From: a virus
DNA length: 64,000 nt
Direction: 5' to 3' (one strand)
Virus record (IMG/VR): IMGVR_UViG_3300043438_001998
Coordinates: 1-64,000 of that record
The notes under the pieces: model-generated
Seen by the model: only the letters and a program-made list of their open reading frames with translations
What the model was told of the DNA's origin: nothing
Database searches by the model: none
Shown: piece by piece, positions 58,852-64,000 of the stretch
Layout: each line of letters starts with the position of its first letter
Position numbering within the stretch: the stretch's first letter is position 1
Program-made: the position numbers and the translations under genes

Positions 58852-60255
58852 CTAGAAACTTATTTGACTTCTTAGCATGACTGCTTTTTCACCAGTTACT
58901 CTACTGCCTGACGCACCCACTGGGGCATTGAATTTGGTGTCTACATAATTGACCATGAATCGAACATTGTCATTCAAAAACCAAGTAATACCGTATGTGA
59001 TCGCTGTGGCTTGATTGGCTTTGCCTGCTACTACGGCAATAGTTTCAGCATCGAACTCACTAGATCTAATACCTACCTGCCATGCTCCAGGACCACCACT
59101 GGTAAATGCATTGTTTGGTTTGATCCAACCAAATGTGCCATCTTTGTAAGCATGACTTTCTCCGGTTAAATTGTATACCAACTGAACATAGTTACCTTTC
59201 ACTTCTTGATTGGATCCTGTGGCTGGGTCGTATTTGTAATTAAACTGCTCGCCCTGTACTTTCAGGCCTTTCCAAGCAAACGCTGCCTCAATGCCTTGGC
59301 GTGTTCTTGCAGTGTCGCCGCTTAGAGCTGACCCTGTGAACCAGGCACTTTGTTGACGAGCTTCAGTACGACCACTGGAAGGAGTTACTCCAGTCTTTAC
59401 ATCACCAGTACTGTACGCTGCACCCAAATGAGCCACAAAGTCTTTGTTCTGAATCAACTCAGCAAAGTTTGTGGTCACACGTCCAATAATATCTACACCA
59501 TCTACAGTGGTAGTCTTGTTGGCACGACCACGACTTGCAGCCAGTGCATAAGTTATACCTGCTCTAGGCACACCGTGTAACATGATGCCTGTTTCTTTAG
59601 CTGGAATAAACTCACCTTCAGTTTGTCCAATTAGGCTACGCTCCATGAAGTCAATGTTGTTGGAGCTGGTCAATTGCTCTAGACTGAACGGCATCTTGAA
59701 AGTACCAAACTGAAGTTGCATTACCGGATTGGCAGCATAATTGACCCAGAACTCATCTATTGTGGATGTGGTAGAACTGGCACCAACATCATTTCCAAAG
59801 TTTGCTAGCAACTGATATTTGAAGTCTTTGGCAATCTGTCCTCTAACTCCAAAGCGACCACGTCTAACTTCTAATGCATCTTGATATGGGTCTGTGGTTT
59901 GACCTGCACCGTACACTGGACTATAACTTCTATAATCCATGTGAATTCTACCTGTGAATTGTGCAGTGGTATTTCCGTCTTTGGATTTGATTCCTAGTCC
60001 GTTTTCCATTACAGCACCATCACTGGCTTTACTTAGTCTGTAGTTGTTGTTGTCTCGCAGGTCTTTGTCCACACGAGAAGAATTAAACTGTGCATTTTCT
60101 ACTTTGTCTTTGTGTGCTTCCACTTTGGTAGCATGCTCTTCCTTGGTTAATATTCCTTTTTGCAAAAGAATATCCAAGGTGTCTGTGTAATCATCTGCCA
60201 TTGCAGGTGACGCAAAGCATAGTGCTAAGAGTGATATAATAGTAATTTTTTTCAT
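58852..60255 (-). CDS. Phosphate-selective porin (OprP/OprO-like)
   Basis: Signal peptide MKKITIISLLALCFASPAMA, an N-terminal coiled-coil-like region (KVEAHKDKVENAQ), then 16-strand porin-type beta sequence with FTGRIHMDYR and FGVRGQIAKDFKYQLLANFG. Terminal Phe (RSQISF) is typical of outer-membrane barrels. Transports phosphate or polyphosphate. It is followed by PstS in the same operon. Confidence 0.88.
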   Translation of the reverse strand: MKKITIISLLALCFASPAMADDYTDTLDILLQKGILTKEEHATKVEAHKDKVENAQFNSSRVDKDLRDNNNYRLSKASDGAVMENGLGIKSKDGNTTAQFTGRIHMDYRSYSPVYGAGQTTDPYQDALEVRRGRFGVRGQIAKDFKYQLLANFGNDVGASSTTSTIDEFWVNYAANPVMQLQFGTFKMPFSLEQLTSSNNIDFMERSLIGQTEGEFIPAKETGIMLHGVPRAGITYALAASRGRANKTTTVDGVDIIGRVTTNFAELIQNKDFVAHLGAAYSTGDVKTGVTPSSGRTEARQQSAWFTGSALSGDTARTRQGIEAAFAWKGLKVQGEQFNYKYDPATGSNQEVKGNYVQLVYNLTGESHAYKDGTFGWIKPNNAFTSGGPGAWQVGIRSSEFDAETIAVVAGKANQATAITYGITWFLNDNVRFMVNYVDTKFNAPVGASGSRVTGEKAVMLRSQISF

Positions 60256-60263
60256 AATATTCC

Positions 60264-61289
60264 TTATTTCCAGATTGCTTGACCGCTAGGGTCTTTAAGT
60301 TCTTTTTTCCAGTTGTCCTGCACCAGTTTAATCACTGAAGCTGGCATGTGTACGTACTCTAATTCCTCACTCATCTTGGAACCGTTTTTGTAGCTCCAGT
60401 CAAAGAATTTTAGTATTGCGCGGCCTGTTAGTAGATCGGCTTGTTGCTTGTGCATTATGATAAAGCTGGCACCTGTTGCTGGCCATGAATCTTTACCAAT
60501 TTGATTTGTCAACAACAAATACATGCCTGGAGCATTGTCCCAATCTGCATTGGCAGCTGCCGCTTTAAATGCTTCGTCGCTTGGCTGAACAAAGTTTCCA
60601 TCACGATTCTTCAATTGAGCGTGAGCAATCTTGTTCTTTTTAGCATAGGCGTATTCCACATAACCAAATGCACCTTTGATTCTTTGTACCTGCGCTGCAA
60701 CACCTTCGTTGCCCTTGCCGCCAATACCCACAGGCCACTTGACTGCTGTAGCAGCACCAATCACTTTACCAAATTCTGCATTAGTTTTGCTTAGATAATC
60801 ACACCAGATGAATGTTGTACCTGATCCATCAGCACGATGTACAACTGTGATTGGTAGTGCGGGTAAAGTAACGCCAGGATTCAAGCTGGTAATGGCCTGA
60901 TCGTTCCATTTAGTAATTTTACCCAAATGGATATTGGCAATCACATCACTGGTAAGTTTCAATTGCCCTGGAGCAATACCGTCTAGATTTACTACTGGAA
61001 CTACACCACCAATAATAGCTGGGAATTGCATTAGACCTTCTTTTTCTAGGTCTTCTGGTTTCAATGGCATATCACTTGCGCCAAAGTCCACTGTCTTGGC
61101 TTTGATCTGTTTGATACCACCACCTGAACCGATGGATTGATAGTTGAGTCCGATGCCGGTTGCTGCTTTATACGCTTCTGCCCACTTTGAATAGATAGGA
61201 TAAGGAAATGTTGCTCCTGCTCCTGTTAAGTCTGCTGCTGCTACTTGACCTGTTAATGCAATCAGTAACATTGCTAATAGTTTTTTCAT
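60264..61289 (-). CDS. pstS: PstS phosphate-binding protein
   Basis: Signal peptide MKKLLAMLLIALTGQVAA, then TGAGATFPYPIYSKW, SIGSGGGIKQIKAKTVDFGA and HRADGSGTTFIW, the phosphate-binding loops. 341 residues, standard PstS. Periplasmic partner of host PstCAB. Closest in style to proteobacterial PstS. Upstream repeats resemble a Pho box. Known AMG in cyanophages. Confidence 0.97.
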   Translation of the reverse strand: MKKLLAMLLIALTGQVAAADLTGAGATFPYPIYSKWAEAYKAATGIGLNYQSIGSGGGIKQIKAKTVDFGASDMPLKPEDLEKEGLMQFPAIIGGVVPVVNLDGIAPGQLKLTSDVIANIHLGKITKWNDQAITSLNPGVTLPALPITVVHRADGSGTTFIWCDYLSKTNAEFGKVIGAATAVKWPVGIGGKGNEGVAAQVQRIKGAFGYVEYAYAKKNKIAHAQLKNRDGNFVQPSDEAFKAAAANADWDNAPGMYLLLTNQIGKDSWPATGASFIIMHKQQADLLTGRAILKFFDWSYKNGSKMSEELEYVHMPASVIKLVQDNWKKELKDPSGQAIWK

Positions 61290-61341
61290 TTTTTAATCTC
61301 CGTAAAATATGCGATGCATACTATTATTTAAACATACTAGT

Positions 61342-61359
61342 ATTACAAGCGTGTTACAA
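61342..61359 (-). promoter_or_regulatory. Pho-box-like direct repeat upstream of pstS
   Basis: TTGTAAC (61353-61359) and TTGTAAT (61342-61348) are spaced 11 bp start to start, as in PhoB sites (7-bp half-sites with 4-bp spacers). Host PhoB could activate pstS and the porin. Confidence 0.55.
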
Positions 61360-61400
61360 AACCAAGAATTTTTAAAATATTTGTAATATATTTTTGCCAT

Positions 61401-61424
61401 AAAAAAAGGCAGCATTGCGCTGCC
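61401..61424 (-). terminator. Rho-independent terminator
   Basis: GGCAGC-ATTGC-GCTGCC followed by TTTTTTT on the minus strand, after the 61448-61717 gene. Confidence 0.88.
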
Positions 61425-61447
61425 CTTCCTACTCAGTTGAACTAGAA

Positions 61448-61717
61448 TTAGTCAACTAGACCCATTGCAATTGCCTTGTAACCAGCTGACACCAACGCAC
61501 GACTGGCCTTACCATGACGGTATTCAGTGACACGAACACCGTTACTTGCTTTGCGGGTGTTTGCATATACTGGAAATCCAGCATAACGAATTTCGCTAAC
61601 GGTAGCACGTGGGTTCTTGATCCCAAATTTCTTTTGAATCTGGCTAGCAGTTAGTGCTTCTCCTTCAATGACGAGAGCTTGGAACAACTTACCTTGTTTT
61701 GTTTTTAAATCAAACAT
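61448..61717 (-). CDS. Conserved helix-turn-helix phage protein
   Basis: MFDLKTKQGKLFQALVIEG, then GIKNPRATVSEIRYAG and NGVRVTEYRHGKASR. A winged-HTH-like layout conserved in T4-type cyanophage and relatives. Might bind DNA in the head or regulate. Promoter at 61762-61790. Confidence 0.7.
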   Translation of the reverse strand: MFDLKTKQGKLFQALVIEGEALTASQIQKKFGIKNPRATVSEIRYAGFPVYANTRKASNGVRVTEYRHGKASRALVSAGYKAIAMGLVD

Positions 61718-61761
61718 TTATATCTCCTATGTGGTTGATAGCTGTACGACAGCATCATTAC

Positions 61762-61790
61762 ATTATATACAGTTGTTTTGGTAAATGCAA
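61762..61790 (-). promoter_or_regulatory. Sigma70-like promoter
   Basis: TTGCAT, 17 bp, TATAAT on the minus strand, 45 bp from the 61448-61717 start. Confidence 0.6.
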
Positions 61791-61794
61791 CAAC

Positions 61795-61974
61795 TTATTT
61801 TACCGTTTTGTCTTTTTGTTTTTCCAAACTCCAAGAGCCGTCACCGCGATCAATCCATTTGAGAGTGTCACCTTCTGTCCAGCCGGCTTCGGCCAATAGG
61901 TCAGGTGGGAATGGTAGGATAAGTTCTCCAGTATCAGGATCTTCCTCTAATGTTATAGTCCAGGTCTTATCCAA
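61795..61974 (-). CDS. AbrB/SpoVT-like small protein (59 aa)
   Basis: TTG start at 61974 overlaps the stop of the upstream gene (TTGGATAA). Sequence WTITLEEDPDTGELILPFPP then GWTEGDTLKWIDRGDGSW, the swapped-hairpin AbrB plan seen in T4-type phages. Transition-state-regulator-type DNA binding or structural use. Confidence 0.75.
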   Translation of the reverse strand: MDKTWTITLEEDPDTGELILPFPPDLLAEAGWTEGDTLKWIDRGDGSWSLEKQKDKTVK

Positions 61975-62227
61975 TTTGTTCTACCCGAGTAACATTGGCA
62001 ACCTTGAAACTGCGCCATTCGTTTTTATCAGTGCACCAAACACTAAGATTGTCTGGGTTTTCTTTACGTGTGTTTTCTTCTCCTGGGTCTTTGACCGTAA
62101 AGGCCGGCAGCACACCTGATTTGAGTGTACACGGCATGGTGCGAGTTTCACCGTTTACTTTGGTAAATGTAACTTCGCAGATGCTTTCACGCAACATGTT
62201 CACAATGTGTTCTCTATTCAACTCCAT
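61967..62227 (-). CDS. SH3-barrel-like protein (DUF2693 type)
   Basis: Reads MLRESICEVTFTKVNGETR, LSVWCTDKNEWRSFKVANVT. The small barrel type occurs widely in T4-type phages; role unknown. Coupled to neighbours by overlaps. Confidence 0.7.
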   Translation of the reverse strand: MELNREHIVNMLRESICEVTFTKVNGETRTMPCTLKSGVLPAFTVKDPGEENTRKENPDNLSVWCTDKNEWRSFKVANVTRVEQIG

Positions 62228-62381
62228 CTGTATCTTCCTTTTTAATATAATTGTATTTGGTCAGCTGATGCAAGCGATCAGCACAGTTTCTAACATCTTC
62301 GCTCAATAGGCCGCGTCCCATGTGTTGTTCAATCAGGCGGGCTACATCGTGCAATTGCATTACTGCTTGTTCTAGTGTCAT
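62214..62381 (-). CDS. Small helical conserved phage protein (55 aa)
   Basis: ATG 62381; MTLEQAVMQLHDVARLIEQ and LLSEDVRNCADRLHQLTK. Overlaps the SH3-like start (frame-shifted TAG). Known only as conserved in T4-type phages. Confidence 0.6.
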   Translation of the reverse strand: MTLEQAVMQLHDVARLIEQHMGRGLLSEDVRNCADRLHQLTKYNYIKKEDTDGVE

Positions 62382-62611
62382 GATTTAAGCTCCCGGAGTA
62401 CCATGTCTCTGCTGCGTTGTTCATCTTCTGCTTGACGACATTTGTGCATTTCGCCAGCAACCATGTTTAAAAACTCAACAACATTTTCCTTGCCAAGGTC
62501 GGTCCAGTGATTGTAATTTGAACCAATGCTGCTGTTGTAATACAGCTTGGGATTCTGTGACATTTCTTCAATGCCGCCATACACCAGGTCCTTGAGTGCT
62601 GCTCTGTTCAT
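62378..62611 (-). CDS. Conserved phage protein (77 aa)
   Basis: Start taken at MNRAALKDLVYGGIEEMSQ (62611). IGSNYNHWTDLGKENVVEFL. Helical. Longer frame to 62722 overlaps the ligase gene and is not preferred. Confidence 0.6.
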   Translation of the reverse strand: MNRAALKDLVYGGIEEMSQNPKLYYNSSIGSNYNHWTDLGKENVVEFLNMVAGEMHKCRQAEDEQRSRDMVLRELKS

Positions 62612-62630
62612 AAACCATCTCCAAAAAAAG

Positions 62631-63944
62631 TTAGATTTTTTCGCCGACTTCAAAACCACGGAAACGCAGGAATCTTGGAAAACGTAAAGAATAAGTGCCA
62701 TCTTGATTTTGTGTAATAGCATCTGCTCTCACTTCAACCAGCCTATTGAGTACAGAATCACGATCATGATAGAACTGGTCTCTATCAGCATCGCTAAACC
62801 CACTACCAACATTGACGGTAATAAACTTCCCGTCATCGGATCCGGAGCAAACGAGAGCTCCAAGTCGTCCCACGTTTCTTCCAGTACCCTCTTCAAGTTC
62901 AATAACATTTAGGCTGACCTCAATAAATGGTTTAAGTTTGAGCCAAGCCACACTGCGCTTGCACTCGTATGCTGCATCTGGATCTTTGAGCATGATGCCT
63001 TCGTATCCGCCTGCCACTGCCTGTTGATTGATTTCAAGATAGCGTGCCTGTCCTTCTTTGGTATCCAGGTCCACAAGCTCTTGCCCAACAACCTCAACAT
63101 TGGGCAAGAACGGTCTACTGACCTTGAACCAAATACTCAGTGCCTGACTACGCAGTTCTTGTGTTTTGTCAAAGCGTCCTTGTTCAAACGCCGCCAATGG
63201 TAGCCAATCAAACAGGTGCAGTACCGCATCTGTAGACTTGATGTCACTTTTGCGATGTACCTGTTTCATTAAATCTTGAAAACTGCTGCTCATGATTTCA
63301 CCATCAAACACCCATGGTTCTGACAAGTGTTTTGCAACAACGGCAAATTGTTCACGAATGTGCGGAAAGTTTACCAGTTCCTTGCCATTACGGCTAAACT
63401 GATCCACACGACCAGTGGGGTGGACAACAGTGATAACCCGAACGCCATCCAGCTTAACTTCAATAAGTTTACGTCCTGTGACTTTGCTTTCGTGATTGGC
63501 ACTGTCGTGCGCCAGTTGACAGCCAAATACCGGAATACTGAATTCATTATGATTTTCCTCTACTGTTTTGTTGATGGTTTTTTCGCTAACACCGCAACGA
63601 AGGTCTTTGATTAGAATACGTCGTACCCAACTGTTCCATTCATCTGGCGTGGCCAGCGCCATTGCTGCTTCAATCAAGTCACGTGCAGCATGTCCAGTGG
63701 CCTGCCGGGTACTCAATTGACGACACAGTTCGTTGGTTGATTCCCAACCTAATCCGGCACCTGCGGTGTCTGTTTTCTCTGGCACCTGCTTGACACCAAA
63801 TGTGGTCATTGAATCAAGTGCAAGTCTACAACCAGCAAAAAACTCTTGGTTGTTGTCCAGTGCTTCTCTATGCACAATGAGTTCTTTGTACAAACGTCCA
63901 TTGCCTGCTTCCAGTTCTGCAACAACTTCCCAAGGTTTACGCAT
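62631..63944 (-). CDS. ATP-dependent DNA ligase
   Basis: Motif I KLDGVRV with the adenylated Lys (EVKLDGVRV), motif III VFDGEIM, motif IV YEGIMLKD and motif V WLKLKPF. 437 residues, similar in size and plan to T4 gp30. It seals nicks in replicating or repaired DNA. ATG overlaps the upstream gene stop (ATGCGTAA). Confidence 0.95.
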   Translation of the reverse strand: MRKPWEVVAELEAGNGRLYKELIVHREALDNNQEFFAGCRLALDSMTTFGVKQVPEKTDTAGAGLGWESTNELCRQLSTRQATGHAARDLIEAAMALATPDEWNSWVRRILIKDLRCGVSEKTINKTVEENHNEFSIPVFGCQLAHDSANHESKVTGRKLIEVKLDGVRVITVVHPTGRVDQFSRNGKELVNFPHIREQFAVVAKHLSEPWVFDGEIMSSSFQDLMKQVHRKSDIKSTDAVLHLFDWLPLAAFEQGRFDKTQELRSQALSIWFKVSRPFLPNVEVVGQELVDLDTKEGQARYLEINQQAVAGGYEGIMLKDPDAAYECKRSVAWLKLKPFIEVSLNVIELEEGTGRNVGRLGALVCSGSDDGKFITVNVGSGFSDADRDQFYHDRDSVLNRLVEVRADAITQNQDGTYSLRFPRFLRFRGFEVGEKI

Positions 63945-64000
63945 CTTGTGTTTCCTTTACATGACGACAACTTTTACGAAACTGGAATCCTGCACATGTA
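63937..64000 (-). CDS. Partial upstream gene, 3' end only
   Basis: Open frame ending CAGFQFRKSCRHVKETQDA and TAA, overlapping the ligase ATG by 8 bp. Cys/His-rich end could be a zinc knuckle. Identity unknown. Confidence 0.4.
   Translation of the reverse strand, partial: TCAGFQFRKSCRHVKETQDA

Noticed and set aside
1-64000. Integrated prophage or bacterial chromosome
   Set aside because: No integrase, att sites or host housekeeping blocks; operon style, lysis cassette and fibres are phage-type, and the host-like genes are interleaved with phage genes.

Overview
This window is a contiguous piece of a large T4-type (myovirus-like) phage genome. The reasons are tightly packed genes with ATGA start/stop overlaps, nearly all on the minus strand; a T4-style clamp loader (gp44-like), PhoH, an ATP-dependent DNA ligase, a GroES-like co-chaperonin and a lysis cassette; very long tail-fibre genes; at least 13 tRNA genes; and two promoter classes (host-like TTGACN-N17-TATAAT and T4-late-like ATAAATA). 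The host is inferred. A PqqA-like PQQ precursor peptide, an OprP/O-type porin and a proteobacterial-style PstS point to a Gram-negative PQQ-using proteobacterium, plausibly an aquatic methylotrophic betaproteobacterium. No terminase, major capsid, polymerase or integrase is in the window.

Layout. 1-4.7 kb: candidate internal-head or packaged proteins, some with T4-like capsid-targeting N termini, a nucleotidyltransferase and a GT-A-like protein. 4.7-8.6 kb: a ClpA-type AAA+ unfoldase and a DnaJ protein. 8.6-11.2 kb: lysis cassette (membrane proteins, GH19 endolysin, Rz/Rz1-like spanins). 11.2-15.1 kb: two structural-looking proteins, a glutamine amidotransferase, a ferritin-like diiron protein and two P-loop sulfotransferase-like proteins. 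15.1-17.5 kb: a plus-strand island (methyltransferase, PhoH, radical SAM). 17.5-26.1 kb: metabolic and replication operon (deoxynucleotidase, two more radical SAM enzymes, gp44, FkbM methyltransferase, GroES-like, a Pol III alpha-like fragment, MazG). 26.1-35.7 kb: four adhesion or tail-fibre proteins. 35.7-44.3 kb: A-type Fe-S carrier, superoxide dismutase, IF-1, and a nine-member tandem family of small proteins. 44.4-51.7 kb: tRNA clusters interspersed with small genes (an RNA polymerase omega-like protein, an HNH endonuclease), an oxygenase/acyltransferase operon with a structured leader, and structured RNAs. 51.7-58.8 kb: SGNH hydrolase, oxygenases, ClpP, a radical SAM protein, the hidden pqqA-like gene, a glycosyltransferase and an LpxH-like phosphatase. 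58.8-64 kb: phosphate porin, PstS with a Pho-box-like repeat, small conserved phage proteins and DNA ligase.

How it may work together. The phage appears to carry replacement parts for several host machines: proteolysis and folding (ClpA, ClpP, DnaJ, GroES-like), transcription (omega-like), translation initiation (IF-1 and an initiator-like tRNA), phosphate uptake (porin and PstS) and redox/cofactor supply (SOD, Fe-S carrier, PqqA). The most striking item is a 24-residue PqqA-like peptide gene with its own promoter-like -10, a palindrome, a strong ribosome binding site and a terminator. It would let infection raise PQQ supply for quinoprotein (for example methanol) dehydrogenases if the host provides PqqB-E.
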